Notes: generated from the letters alone by a model not told the origin. A stretch of 64,000 nucleotides of DNA from Kalmusia sp. IMI 367209 (GCA_027946365.1 JAPEUQ010000006.1:992001-1056000), one strand, 5' to 3'; positions 1 to 12,377 are shown, numbered from the stretch's first letter. Numbers and translations are program-made.

Positions 1-3000
1 GATCCGAAGGTTGGAACTTCTGGTAGTGAAAGCCGGACTGGGGCCGCAACACGAAACCTGATCTGGGCTGTACGGGCTCAGGCTGCGCGAGGGAGGCGAT
101 GGATGTAAATAGGCAGCGGGAACGAGGCGGGATCAGGAGGCCGAGTCAGAAGCAAAGCGTCTTCGACCACGCAGCGTCTCGAAGCGAAATCAGATGCTCT
201 CTCCCATGTGGGATGCTGGCCCTTGCGGCGTTATATCTTCCGTCGCAAATTCCAACACTACGCCACGGCTCTCGACGCATGAAACGCTTGCGCGCTGTCG
301 GATCCTGATTTGCTTCTTCTGACTTACGGTGAGTGACCGCTACTTGACTCGCCGCCTTGGGATTGGTCCGCCTTGTCACCGCCAGATGCGACCCGTCAGC
401 CCCCCGTGTCCACCTCCGCTGCACCTGGTGCGCAACCCCGGCCGCGAAGACCGCCTTTCCCCATGCGACATCGCAGCCTGGCCCTGTCGCCCGCTCGCAC
501 GCGGGTTGCTGAGATGACTCGTCGCGAGTGCGCAGCCAGCCAGCAAGCAAGCAAGCAACAACAGTCATGCTGAGCAGTGTGCTGTCGCGCCTTGTTGGCA
601 CACCCACCGAAGCAGTGACTCAGGGCCGCCGCCGCCACCACACGAATCGTGGCGGCCTCGTCCTCGTCACTCTGAATCACAATCTACAATCTGGAACCTC
701 CACGGCCGCGCCCCGTCGCTGCTCGTGGGCATGAGCACAGTCCAAGCCCCCACGAGGCTTTTGCGGAAAAATGGGGTGCACATCCAGTCTCGCCCACTCC
801 TCCGGGGGCGGCGCGCCCAAGCTCCGCCCGGCCACCCTGCGTTTTCCACAGTCAGCTTAGGGGCGATCATGGCTGTCGGGTGTCGGTACAGCTCCTCCCA
901 CGCATTCACCCGGACGTTTACATTGCCAGATGGGGACATGCAACGTACGGCTCGCTTTCCGCAGATCCGCCCTGCAAGAGCTTCCTCAGCTAGGCGCGCA
1001 AGACGCGAAGGGCTGGCACATGGCCGTGTCGCGCCCTGCCCTGCTTTGCGCGTCGTCGCAACCGCCTGCCTTGCCCTCGACTGGATCGCCACGAGGGCAC
1101 AGCGAAACACTTCGCAAACCTTCCTGAAGCCTGGAGGGACTCCGCCGTCTGACCGCGCTCCCCGGCCGGGCACACCACTGTCCGAGGTTTGTTCTTTAAC
1201 CGAATCGTAACCTGGGGTACATTAGCCTCGAGACGACGATCCAAGGGTCCGGTGTCCACCGCTTAGTCTCCGTTACATATTCTAGTCTCTGGACTTGCTC
1301 CTGCGCTCTGCTGTGCAGGCAAAGCGTTCATCCGGAAAGCACATGAAAGGCTCGTAGCAACCGTCGCCAACACGATCTGCCAGGAATCTCCCCAGACCCC
1401 AGGCCATTGCGAGGGAAAGCCTAGCGGGTGGTCAGCTCTCCAACGCCGTGCCGCCTTGCACATGCAATTCCCGCCCTCTGCCCCGACAGCCCTTCCCAAA
1501 ATTGCCAGCCTACATGCTGGAGGCCTCTGGTGCAACCCCAGAATCACTACTTTTGGTCGCAAGGCTGAGTAGACACATGTAATGACCGGTCATCTCTGCA
1601 GTCAGCGCTCCCGTCATCATTGCACACCCGCACGTCTACCGGAATCCCCGCGTGCGCCGGGAAGTTACACAAATAGCAGTCTTTCCAGAAATAACATCCC
1701 TACCCACCCTCCATAACAGCTCCACACAGACCTTTCGTGTTTGCTATCATCAGCCAAATTGCTTGCGGCTCCAAAGCCGTCAGCTCGCAATATGGAGCCA
1801 TGGCCACGTTTACTTCATCTTCCAGCATATTGGGCGTTTCTCTAGACCGAGAATTTGGAAGGCGCTCGGACACCATGTTTAATTGAATCCTTGGGTCGAT
1901 GTCGCGATTTGGCTCGTGCAAATTCCCGTAGAACGCACGAAGAAGGTTGTTTTCCCTTCTGCCTCGGGACGAGGTGCACTTCAGCCGAAGATCCACTTTG
2001 GGCTCTCTCGCAATCTGCCCTTTGGGCGAAATCTTGTAGGCAAAGTAAGGTCAAAGATCCTCAAAAGGCTAATGCGCGCGGCCGTAATAAGATTTGATTC
2101 TTTGAACTTTCTCCTGATCGCTGAGAAAATTTGCTTTCGGCTGTGGGAGCAACCGTTGTTTGCAAACAGATCCGAGCGCCTCCCGTCGAGGCGGGCACGG
2201 CAGCTCTTCCGCGACCTCCTGTCTTGAGTCGTGTAACTGCCTAGCCGTTGAGAAGGTTCTGCTCCGCTTCCGCGAAGCCATGACCCCCCCTTCCCACACG
2301 ACTCATGTCTGGAAGCTTCGCGGCAGCCATCCAAAGTTCCCCGCGAGCTGCCTCATTTCGTTTCTTTTGCGCTTTGCGCCTCAAATCTGCAACCTCCTTA
2401 TCACAGCTTCCCGAAGCGTCTTTGCTCACCGAGCCGCTGTCTCATGCGCGGCTAAACGGCGACTCCTCACTGACTTTCCGCTTGCGGAAGCCTTCCCAGC
2501 GCAAAACGTGGGTGCCCTATTTTCGCGCGAGGAAAAAGCTCGGGGCGCCCCCATTCCACGTGCAAAACATGTCGGCCCGGGACCGCTAGACTACCAGCGA
2601 CTGGACTTTTTTTGCCACGAGGGGGAGCGCTTCCGACGACTAGAGGAGAAACTTCGGCGCGGGCCACACCTATGCGTGGAGAAAGTATTCCCGAAGCGGA
2701 GAAATTACCTACGAGCGGATTCATCCGTCGAATGCATCCGTCAACAATGTCGAATGCTGCTGCCATACCGTCCACGCTCTCCAAGCTGCTTGGCTATGTT
2801 GTTGGTATCGATGGCCTAAACTTTCCCACATAATGAGCTAAGATGAGAGTTGGTGAGAAAAGATATAGGGACCGAATTGACCATACACGTGGGTCCCGTT
2901 ACCGGTGGTAAGGGTCTGATGTTGGTTGAAGGAACACCAATGTCCAACTTGGGCTTGCAGTGAGCAGTTGGTGGATCCCGTACTGCTTCCCTCAGGAGTT

Positions 3001-5087
3001 GCCCTGCAGCGGGGAAGACACCTCGCTATCTGCGTACCACTTCCTGCGCGGTTGTTGCGCTGGAAGATTGTCAGAACCATGCGACAATCAAGGATGCAAT
3101 GGGAATGCCCTCGTCGATCTCTTGCTCCAGACCAACAACCAACACCGTCTAGACTTTGTTACATATGTACCTCTCTCGCCGTGCCATCCACCACACTGGA
3201 AATGTCCATTACACTTCGGTACGCGCGGTTACCCACTTCTCCGCATAGACACCGTGCTATGCATCAACTCCGTCTCCACACCCATCGATAAGCAGGCAAC
3301 ACGGCACTACAGCGAACATATCGATGTGCCAGTTGCGCAAAGACAACAGTGCGCAACGCGGGGTATGCAAACGCAATGTCACCTCCGCTCTCCGTTCGCT
3401 TGCGGCGTTGGACCCGTTCACTCCACCTTAACGGTCAGATAGGCGTTCGAGTTGCGAGACAAGTATGCCTCGGACTCCTCACATCACTTCTTGGTACCAC
3501 CACACAGGTTTCAGAGCCTGTGACGGGTGCGAGCTGCAAACGGTGATTGGGGTTTACAAGGCTGAATCTTGCTGTGAGACGGAGTGATTGACATTGCCGC
3601 AGGAGTGCATCTACGGAGAGACGCCCGCAGCGCAGGACGGGAGCGGGTCTGGAGATCACGTTTGAGGTTGATCACCTGCGCGTATTGGCTACGCCGTGGG
3701 GGTCGAATGCCTTGAACACCACCACCCCGTCGCAACATCGCCCCAAACGGCTTGCCCTTCAAGAAACACATGAAGGACTGACATCTCACCCCTTCCTCAG
3801 ACGCTGGTCCGTCATCACAACACCAAAACAATAGACCGCATCCAACCGTTCGTACCACCACACCCCAATACCGCGCGTCAGCAGGAGCAAGCTGTGGCGG
3901 TGAGGCCTCATGAGCTGTCGTCCGTATCTATTACCGGTATCGCACTCGCCTAATACTGTGCGACACCCATCCATCCTCGCGGGATCCACGTCAACAATCA
4001 TTAAAAAAAAACTATGCAGGCGTAGCATACGTAGCGTAGCGTAGGCGTAGCGTGCAAGCAACTGAGTTGAGCTGGCATGCCAGACTCACCGCGTCGCCTC
4101 TGGCGGCGAAACAAAAAAAGCACAGCGCGTGGCAAAGCCTAGGTCATGACGATGAGATTTCCTTGATGTCGCAGCCGTTCTAGATGAGGAGGAGGAGGAG
4201 TCATCGGACCGCACGTCGACGTGTCGGACCGGAGGGAACCGGATGGGATGGCGTTTGCAGGTGTGAGGTTGCGATGGCGACGGATAACGCGCGATCAGCG
4301 GCATCATGGGGTTTGGAGGGGGGGCCCGACCTCGAAGGAGGGGTAGGTAGAAATGCTATCGTCGGCGGCGAAAGAGATGTGTCAGTCGGCGACATGCGGG
4401 CGCGCGCGCGGGGCATGCCGGACTGCGCGTCCGCCCGCCGTCCACATGTGAATGCATCCTGAGTCACGGTATCAACGGATACAAGGGTTTCGCCGCTTTT
4501 TCCCCTCTCGCCGTCGCCGTCACGAGTCAAATTTGGGTGTGGGATAGGCCCGATCACATTGCTTTTTTTTGCTTCTCTCATTGTGAAGTCGTTGTGAAAG
4601 GTAATTAATCAGGCGCTATCTGCGCCACAAGTAAATCCATAGCCCCGCGCTTTTCCTGCTATGCGTCCCCACTCTCCCGCCTGTCAACCCCCCAAATAAA
4701 GTGGGGAGCCGGCACTGCGATCGTCCCTGCATATGTATATCCGCCATCGTGAGAGACGCGTGCAGGAGAAGCACGGCATTGTCGGCTTCGAGCAGGCGAG
4801 CGGCTGAGTGTGGGATAGCTGGGCTCGTTGATTGTACATTATTCGTGTAGTTGCGAGGCGCGCGACGGCGACTCGTGGTAAAAGAGATCCATAATATACA
4901 TGTGGGTATGCTAGTATTTGGACAATAAGGTAACTCGCATCTGCATATCCGGCGCTGTCGGCCGAGGGACGTGCGGATAAGCAACCGGCCAAAACAGGAG
5001 CCTCATGTACTGAACAGCTCCTTTGTAAGCTCATCAGCATGTATTGTGTGTCATGAGATAGGACTCGTGGTTGTTCTGAGCTTGGTT
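1..5087. other. Region without a recognisable gene
   Basis: I read both strands and found only short overlapping open frames with no protein family I recognise, no convincing exon pairs and no RNA gene. The segment holds a few low-complexity tracts (for example CAAG repeats near 537-560 and a degenerate GTAGC repeat near 4018-4052). The stretch at 2230-2710 is rich in CTTCCG/CGAAG words. The longest open frame, about 2160-2819 on the plus strand, has no recognisable domain and no good start context. Confidence 0.55.
4018..4052. repeat. Degenerate short tandem repeat (GTAGC-type)
   Basis: Five- to seven-base units of the form GTAGC(G) recur about five times. The tract follows an A-rich run at 4000-4010 and lies in non-coding DNA. 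It looks like a simple-sequence tract with no obvious function. Confidence 0.6.
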
Positions 5088-6533
5088 TCAAGTCCAGTAT
5101 TTCTCCCAATTGTACTTGATGACCTCGTTGCCGCAAGATGTCCAGCCCGCGACCAGGTTCCGAGAAAAGACTTCCAGAGCGCAGCAGTCCTTCGCGTCTG
5201 GCATATATGGCTTGAGTAGCTCTTTTAAGCAAGGTTTGCGGGAGTGAATGTCAGGAACTGCTGCAATTACTTTCTTCTTCGAGACTCGCGCATGCGACAT
5301 GGTCGTCCAAGCGTTGGGAGCTGCTCTGCCGAGTAGCAAGATCTCATACGGCCTTCGCAACGAGCTGTCAATGTCGAAGACAGGCTCGCCCTGCGTTGTG
5401 ACCTTGACCCATATCCATTCTTCGATCAAGCCCACGTTCCACTTCTCGAAGAGCCCACCGGGGCCTAACACGTGCCCTCGCATCGCCTCCTTGTTGGTGA
5501 TCCAGATGCCCACCAAAGCATTGTGCTCAAGGTAACTATCAATGTCCATCTTGAGCAACATCTTCTTGATGTGAGGCATGCCTCCGATTTGCTCGTAGGC
5601 TCCCTTCCGCTTGGCAGATCGGTTGGGCCACGGCGGGTCGAGGAGCACAAGGTCAAAATGCCTCGGAAGCGCAAACTCATCCGTCAGCTCGCGGAACGAC
5701 GCACGAAAAGCATCGGGGTGTGAAAACTCGCTAAGGAAGAAGGTCGCATGCGGAGGGACCGTGAAACGGTACGCAGCAGCCTCACGACCGAGCTGCGTAA
5801 CATTTTGCCGCACGTGAAGGTCCAGAGGGTGGTCTTCCGCGTTGTGAAAGGATGACGTCCAAGGCTCTGTCGGCTCCGGCTCATTCGGGTGAACAGATGA
5901 GGAAGCTTGTACGTCGTGGAGCTCGCGTGAAGGACCGTACGACACCAGCCATCTGGGCGTTACGGTTTCGGCCGCAGTTGCATTTGGTCCTGTCGCACTA
6001 AGAGAAGCCATCATCTTTTCGAAATCGAAATGCGTGTCTTCGCCCTTGCTTTCTTCCAGCGCGGCCCACTCCCTGAGTCGGATCTCGATGTCCTGTTCCG
6101 GATCGTCGATCTGCATGTCTGAGTCTGTCGTCCCAAAATCTGGTATCTGGGCCATCAGTTTGCGCGGAGCGCACCAGGCGCCTGAAATGTGACTGCGGAT
6201 CTCGCCCAGCGCGGCATGAATGGCGCTCCTGTACTCGATATGCAAGTCGGTAAGGTGCGCGGAGTGGTTCTTCTTAGCTGTCATGGTTTTTGGCTCATCA
6301 TGCAGTGCGTATGGGGCTTCCAACGGGGCGGTTGAGAGGAGAGTACCCGTGTCCGCGCTGCCTTGCGCTACGGCGATGGACGTAGGAATGTCGATGAGCG
6401 TGATATCGCGGGCTGAATTTTGGAATAGGATCGACGTGCGTCGTTCGGATGCAATATCAAAAGCTCCCATGCTTCTGTCGTCAGACAGGATCCACAATGG
6501 GTGATGAAGATGGCGGACCCTGTTCAGTTGCAC
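5088..6533 (-). CDS. METTL4-like MT-A70 family adenine N6-methyltransferase
   Basis: A single-exon gene for 481 residues. The C-terminal half is an MT-A70 domain. The catalytic DPPW motif is at residues 299-302 (context VLLDPPWPNRS), followed by a substrate-loop region and the closing signature RNLVAGWTSCGNEVIKYN at about 458-475. The N-terminal 280 residues resemble the less conserved METTL4 N-terminus, with ILFQNS and DITLIDIP blocks near 35-50. The DPPW form and the length place it with METTL4-type enzymes, not with the METTL3/IME4 mRNA writer. METTL4 relatives methylate adenine at N6 in U2 snRNA (as m6Am) or in DNA, with S-adenosylmethionine as donor. The substrate in this fungus is unknown. 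It is divergent from the mitochondrial carrier gene, 1.45 kb away. Confidence 0.9.
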   Translation of the reverse strand: MQLNRVRHLHHPLWILSDDRSMGAFDIASERRTSILFQNSARDITLIDIPTSIAVAQGSADTGTLLSTAPLEAPYALHDEPKTMTAKKNHSAHLTDLHIEYRSAIHAALGEIRSHISGAWCAPRKLMAQIPDFGTTDSDMQIDDPEQDIEIRLREWAALEESKGEDTHFDFEKMMASLSATGPNATAAETVTPRWLVSYGPSRELHDVQASSSVHPNEPEPTEPWTSSFHNAEDHPLDLHVRQNVTQLGREAAAYRFTVPPHATFFLSEFSHPDAFRASFRELTDEFALPRHFDLVLLDPPWPNRSAKRKGAYEQIGGMPHIKKMLLKMDIDSYLEHNALVGIWITNKEAMRGHVLGPGGLFEKWNVGLIEEWIWVKVTTQGEPVFDIDSSLRRPYEILLLGRAAPNAWTTMSHARVSKKKVIAAVPDIHSRKPCLKELLKPYMPDAKDCCALEVFSRNLVAGWTSCGNEVIKYNWEKYWT

Positions 6534-7986
6534 TGTGTGGCGTGTTACTCCACGATCTATAACACAAATGTGGGTTAAATAGAGACCGTAGACTTCTGGG
6601 TGTCAGTTCTTTTCTCTCAACCCGTGAACATCAGCGTTTCAAAGTGGTAATAAGAGAAATGGGAAAGGGTCGAGTAGAGGTGAGAGAGCGAGCGTTAAGA
6701 TTTGACTTGATAATATTGACCTTGAGAAGTCTAACCGGACGCATCGCGCTAGCAATCAAGCAACATTCACGTTGGTGGTTGAGTCATACAGAAGATGCGA
6801 TGTAGTGACCGACTTGTTGCTGTTTCGTGCAATGTGCAAATATCGAAGTCAAAAGTCAAGAGCTACTAACCGTTTCTGGAACACGCAGACGCTAGGGTAA
6901 CCAACTAAGCACCGCGACCATGTTACTGCCTTTCTCAACTAAATTCAGTCAGAAGCTCTGTTTGAAAGTCAACTCGAAGGAAGACTGGTGAGCTAAAGCT
7001 AGTTCACGTGAAATTCAAATGATTATTGCCAACAGTCTGGGCTACAATGAAGGAATTTCTCTCTAAAGAAATAGAGGCGGCATGTGGGGAACGATATGCC
7101 GTACGTGTCTATCAGCTTGTGGCGTCCGTTTTTTATCATGCAGCTTACTGCAACTAATGATCGTATAGGTCTACCAAGCGCCCCACAAGTGACTGCACAA
7201 GGCTAAAATGCATTGATACATAGAAAGTTTATCTTGACTACCTAGTCACTTTGAATAATGAAGCTAAAGACGCTTGCAAGACTTATAACATCACTACCAC
7301 ATATGCCTAGCACACGCTACAAGAGCTAGTATCCAGACCACTCATCTATTTTCTCTAACTTGATACGCAATAACTGTTCCCGAGAAAATTAAACAACTTG
7401 TAATCAACACAACCCCCTTCAAATACAACTGAAAGCAGATTTCGCTTCGTTGCATTCGTAATTGAATCCCTGCTCGAAAGCACATCAGAATCGGTCAAGG
7501 CGAACATAAAAAGGCATCCAACTTGCTTTGTATATTTCCTTATCCTATTTTACTTCTTTGGTGTCCACGTTTTACATCTTATATGAACGGTCCTCTTTGC
7601 AAATGTACTGTTCAGTTTTGCGAAAGAGTTAACTTCGGTCTCTTGTGTGCTTCGGCCGTAGTCATATGTATGTTTGTGAATATATGAAACAGCAATTCGG
7701 ATATGCCATGGTAGAGTGCTGCGGAAAAGAGCCGTTTGTAGCTCGCTTTTCGTCGGAACGCGGTTCTGGCCCATGCCAAGCTTTCCCGGCTTCGGCAATC
7801 CGCCATAGATCCCTCGGCAACACCGTCATCGCGAACTGCGCACATCCTCCACCCAACGCCGCCGCCTTTCTAAGCATACACACGACCACGCCCAAATTAT
7901 CACCCCTTGCACCGCCACCCTCGTACAGTCGCCTTTCATGTCACGGTGAAAACGGAGAAGAAAGAAAAGAGTAGGGAAACGGTGGG
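6534..7986. other. Intergenic region between divergent METTL4-like and carrier genes
   Basis: No coding frame is supported. The sequence is AT-richer than the flanking genes and becomes pyrimidine-rich just before the carrier start (about 7840-7980), as expected for a fungal promoter and 5' leader. Short open frames at 7550-7970 have no recognisable domain and probably belong to the untranslated leader. Confidence 0.6.
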
Positions 7987-9293
7987 ATGTCTGAGCACAT
8001 CCTCGGCCATGAGACAGATAAAGATTCCCGCATCATGACAACTTCCGCGCACGCCATTGCGCCGCATATGAGACTCCAAAAAGCGCCGCCCATATTGCAC
8101 ACCGATGATGAGGCACTGGTCTCTACTAAAGAGGGAAAGATGGGCGGGACGCCGTCGCCGAGAAAGAAGTTGGATAAGCGCAGTCCGGAGTACATATGGA
8201 AGAGCGGGCTGGCTGGAGGGTTGGCAGGATGTGCTGTACGTGTTGTTTCTCTTTGCTTCATTCTACCACGTCGACTTTTCATTTGGAGCTCGTGTGAGCA
8301 CCTCCTAGACAAATGTCTTGCTGACGCACAGCAAAGGCCAAAACCGTCGTCGGCCCTCTCGACCGCGTGAAAATCCTCCTTCAGACCCGCAACCCCTCTT
8401 TTATAAAATACGCCGGCCACTGGTCTGGTCTGCATTACGCCCTCCGCGATATCTACACCTCCAACGGCCTGCGCGGCCTTTTCAAAGGTCACTCCGCAAC
8501 TCTACTCCGCATCTTCCCCTACGCCGGCATAAAGTTCCTCGCCTACGAGCAGATACGTGCTGTATTCATAAAGAACCGCGCCCAGGAGACACCCGGCCGG
8601 AGATTCGTGTCTGGGAGCCTCGCTGGCATGGTCTCCGTGTTCTTCACCTATCCCTTAGAAGTCATCAGAGTGAGGCTGGCGTTTGAGACGAGCGCTGATA
8701 AGCGAAGTACATTGCGTGGGATATGTAAGATGATATACAATGAGCATGCCGCGCCCACAGTGCACAACCCTACGAATCCGATCACTGCAGCCGCCGCGAC
8801 CGTCGTCGAAAAAGCGGCACCCCAGACGGGCCTCGCGAATTTTTTCCGTGGATTCACCCCGACGTTGGTGGGCATGATACCCTACGCAGGCGCATCATTC
8901 CTCGCTCACGACACCATGTCCGACATCCTTCGCCACCCAGCAATCGCACCCTACACCACGCTCCCGCATACCGAGCGCTCCGAATCACCTACCTCCACAT
9001 ATAAACCCGCGCAGCTGCAGTACTGGGCCGAGCTCAGCACAGGCGGCTTCGCGGGCTTCTTCTCACAAACTGTCTCATACCCTCTCGAAGTCATACGGCG
9101 ACGAATGCAGGTTGGCGGCGTAGTAGGTGATGGGCATAGATTGGGGATAGCGGAGGTAACAAAGAGGATATTTCTGGAGAAAGGATGGAGAGGGTTCTTT
9201 GTTGGGTTGACGATTGGGTATGTGAAGGTGATTCCGATGAGTGCGACGAGTTTCCTCGTGTGGGAGAGGGGTAAATATTACCTGGGGATATGA
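7987..9293 (+). CDS. Mitochondrial carrier, LEU5/SLC25A42-like (CoA transporter)
   Basis: Two exons, 7987-8235 and 8337-9293, give 401 residues. The 101-nt intron (GTACGT donor, AAAG acceptor) restores the block GCAAKTVVGPLDRVK at the first helix of repeat 1. All three mitochondrial carrier signatures P-x-[DE]-x-x-[KR] are visible: GPLDRVK, YPLEVIR and YPLEVIR. Each belongs to a repeat of about 100 residues. An extra loop of about 40 residues follows the second signature. The sequence resembles yeast Leu5 and human SLC25A42, which bring coenzyme A into the mitochondrial matrix across the inner membrane. Substrate assignment is by family resemblance only. The N-terminal 75 residues are polar and poorly conserved, so the exact start could be a later ATG. 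Confidence 0.92.
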
Positions 9294-9902
9294 AGGATGC
9301 ATTGGGCTGAGCGTGGGCGTTTTGTGGCGTTTGAGCAACCGATTTAGAAATTCGGTGCGGAGAAGGGTTTATTTTCAAGCATACCATTTTGTTGGCAAAG
9401 ACGAACATATAGAACCGGTTTGTATTCATAAGTAACCGCACGGGCAACTTATTTGACTAGCAATTCAAAACAATTGCACTTCAGCGCAACTATTAAACTG
9501 GCATTACACTAGCTACACTAGGTCTACTCACTCCGGAGTATATTCATATCCATCCCCATAGCATACCCTTCGATACGATCGTACCCCTGAAACCGTATGC
9601 CGTTATCATCGACTACTACATACCTATTAGAAAACCCCTCGGACAATGTCCGAGACGAGTCTGCTGTTATGTAACAGATTCTTGTCCGGTAATTGATATG
9701 GCGAACGTAGGAGTGATCTTCGCGAACTCGCTAGGAACGTGTAGAGCTATGCAAGCTATCATCCAATCCTTCCAAGGACACTGTGATGATAGCTAGTATC
9801 TGAGCTAGGACATGTTGTAAGGCGTATCGTTGTCGAAATTTCCATGTGCGTGAGGCAGTGAGCTGTTCACACAATCCCCACTACCTTCGAATTGAATACC
9901 CA
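9294..9902. other. Convergent 3' intergenic region
   Basis: Lies between the 3' ends of the carrier (+) and UPF3 (-) genes. It is AT-rich with several TA-rich words suitable for polyadenylation. I see no coding frame or RNA gene. Confidence 0.55.
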
Positions 9903-11767
9903 TCACGTCGCAACATCGGCAGCAGGAGCAGAGGGAACAGAGGCTGGGCTAGGAGCAGGAACAACATGGCCGCCACCCCTCGCACCACCACGTCCACCAC
10001 GGCCGCGCGGTCCAAACCCGCCCCGGCCCTGAGCCGGCCTGGGGGGTTGCGGCCTGGGCGTAGGAAAACCTCGTGGTACAAGGTGCTTCTCCTTCCGCTC
10101 GAGTACTTGGACAGCACCTTGGGCGACCTTGACAGTACCCTTAGCAACTGCCTTCCGCAAGCCCTCGGAATCCGCAAAATCAACGTAAGCGAACCCTTTG
10201 CGCTTGTCGATCTCAACTTTCTCGATGGCGCCAAACTCTTTGAGCGCTTCTTCAATAAGGGCCTCCGTGATTCCTTGAGAGGCATTGGCATGCTTGAGAA
10301 ACGCTTGCTTACCCACAGGAGCAGGGGAAGGGGGTGATGCGGCGTGCAAGGGTGTAGGGTTCGCCGGACGTGCAATGGGACTTGCGTCCACCTTCGTCGG
10401 CTTGGATTGTGTCGTAGCTTGCGCATTTCGAGCAGCAGCTGGTCCAGCAGGGGGTACTCGTGCAGCGGCCGGTCCCGTCGGCGGAACATGAGATTGAGTC
10501 TGCGCAGCTTGCGGCTTTTTGAGAATCGTAGGCGCCGGAGCAGTGCCTTGCTTCGTTGGGGCCTTGGACTCTTCCCCCACAGTCTTGCTATTTGCTTTGT
10601 CGGCCAAGGAGGCTTTGAAGGCGCGGCGTTCGGCACGAGACGGCCTCTCTTTCTTAGGAGAAGCCAATGTAGCTTTCTCTGCTGCCGAGACAGCAGCCGC
10701 TGGCGTAGCAGCAGGCTCCTTGCCTTTTTCTGTTTACTACTCACATTGTCGCCCTGCGGTGGTGTATCCTGAACGTTGGAGGCGATTTCACGTTTGGTCC
10801 CACGTCGACGATTGGGAGTTGGGGCAATGCCGAGATCGCGCTGAAGCATCGACTTTGCTATGTTGACATTTCCACGCTTGCGCTCGGGAGCTGCTGAAGA
10901 CGGGCCAGCAACAGCCTTCTCGGTCAGCGAATTCTCTTTGAGAGAAGAAGCTTCCTTGTTGAGGGCTTTGACTGCCTCTTTCTGAGCCCTCTCCTTCTCG
11001 GCCTTGGTCGCTCTACGGTTCTTATCTCCAGAGACATTCTCCTTTCCGGATTTGCCCAGAATCTTCTTCTCGGTAGTATCATCCTTGTTTTCGCCACGGC
11101 CTTTCTTCTGTGGCTTGTCCTTGTTTGCCTTCTTCTCACGGAGCGCTTCGATCAAGGGTGTAGTTTTGACCTTCTCTTCCTTCTGGGTCTCGCTTTCGGG
11201 AACAGCCGATTTGGTAATAGGAGCGGTCAAGCTCTCGAGGAACTCTTTGAACTCAGGGTCTTGGTCGATGGTGCCTTGACGTGCATCGTTCCTCCTCCTG
11301 CCACCTGGTAGCTTTGTGTACGGGGCCCACTCTAGGATGGGCGGACCAACAAGAGCGCTGTCCTGGAACGACTTAGCCGCATCATGGAACGTGGCGCCCC
11401 GGACGTGGTCGCCAAGAGCGGTAGCAAAGGGCTGTTGCGTGACGTGGATATAGGCACGAGATGGTTTGGAAGGTTTGGCTAGACTGCGAACTTGTTAGTC
11501 TGTGCTTTGCGATGGGTGAGGCGGGGCATACTCTTTAGAGATCTTGCCCTTGCGGTAGTGGAGCCAGTCCACCTTGCCGGCACCGACCTTCCAATCTTCT
11601 CCAAGGATAGTTTCGAACTCTGCTTTGGTCAAACCTGGGGGAAGACGGCGACACACGAGCTTCAGGCGCGGCGAGGGGGCCTTAGGACCGCGGGGTGCTG
11701 ATGCGGGGGCATTTTTGTGCAGCACCGTAACGGGTAGGACGCCGTTGGCACCAGGTTGGGGCGCCAT
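9903..11767 (-). CDS. UPF3: UPF3/SMG4-like nonsense-mediated decay factor with C-terminal RRM and RGG tail
   Basis: Exon 1 (11767-11532) starts the Smg4/UPF3 domain with LKLVCRRLPPGLTKAEF. A 48-nt intron (11531-11484, branch point ACTAAC) leads to a second block ending in PSRAYIHVTQQPFATALGDH and LEWAPYTKLPG. A long Lys/Glu-rich linker follows. A second RRM-like domain lies near the C-terminus (FGAIEKVEIDKRKGFAYVDF), and the protein ends in an RGG/Arg-Gly box. UPF3 bridges UPF2 to exon-junction or ribosomal complexes in nonsense-mediated mRNA decay. The frame changes near 10725-10729, a run of five A in the sense strand. One extra A would give one continuous frame of about 605 residues. A GTGAGT at 10744-10739 allows an intron instead, but no good acceptor fits. 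It is divergent from the phosphatase gene, 610 bp away. Confidence 0.88.
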
Positions 11768-12377
11768 TTGTGCGAACTCGTGACCCGGGTACGAGAGTTG
11801 GTTATGAAGGTGAAATGCAGGTTGGATAGTGAGCGGAACGGTAGTTTGTAGGCGCGAACATTGGAAGCGTGGAAAGCGGGTGCAACCGTAGCCCTAAAAT
11901 ACGCGCAGGCAGCCGCAAGCTGTTGAGGTGGATCTATGCCGGGGGCGACTGCGCCGTGGGTTCGTGGACGATAGCGGCGGGAGCGGAAGGGCAGCGATAG
12001 TGAGTGCTGGATGAGGTCTTTCCAGGGCTCTCTTCTCGCTCTCACCGCCTGCCGAATTAAGCGCTTTGACCAGCCCAACTGCAGCTGCCGCCGCACCTCG
12101 ACGGCTGCCACTGCGCTTCCACCTCATCATGCATATCCAGGCCCAAGCACGCTACTGAGCTTCGCACATCTACCCAGGGACTCTTGTTGCTACACTACTC
12201 CTCGCCCTCGCCACGCCTTCAGATGATACCGCAGGGTTCGCTACGTCACGCTTGATCATCACTGCCGTCGTCACACGACTGTCCGGTTCCCCGCCATTGC
12301 TCTCTCCAAATAGTTCAGACGCGCTTTCTGAGATCCGCCCTGTGCTTGGTACTTGACAGCCGCAAAGCACCGTGACC
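11768..12377. promoter_or_regulatory. Divergent promoter region of UPF3 and PPG1-like genes
   Basis: This 610-bp segment separates the start codons of two divergently transcribed genes, so it must contain both 5' leaders and probably both promoters. It has CT-rich tracts (about 12100-12240) and no coding frame I can support. No specific factor site is assigned. Confidence 0.5.
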
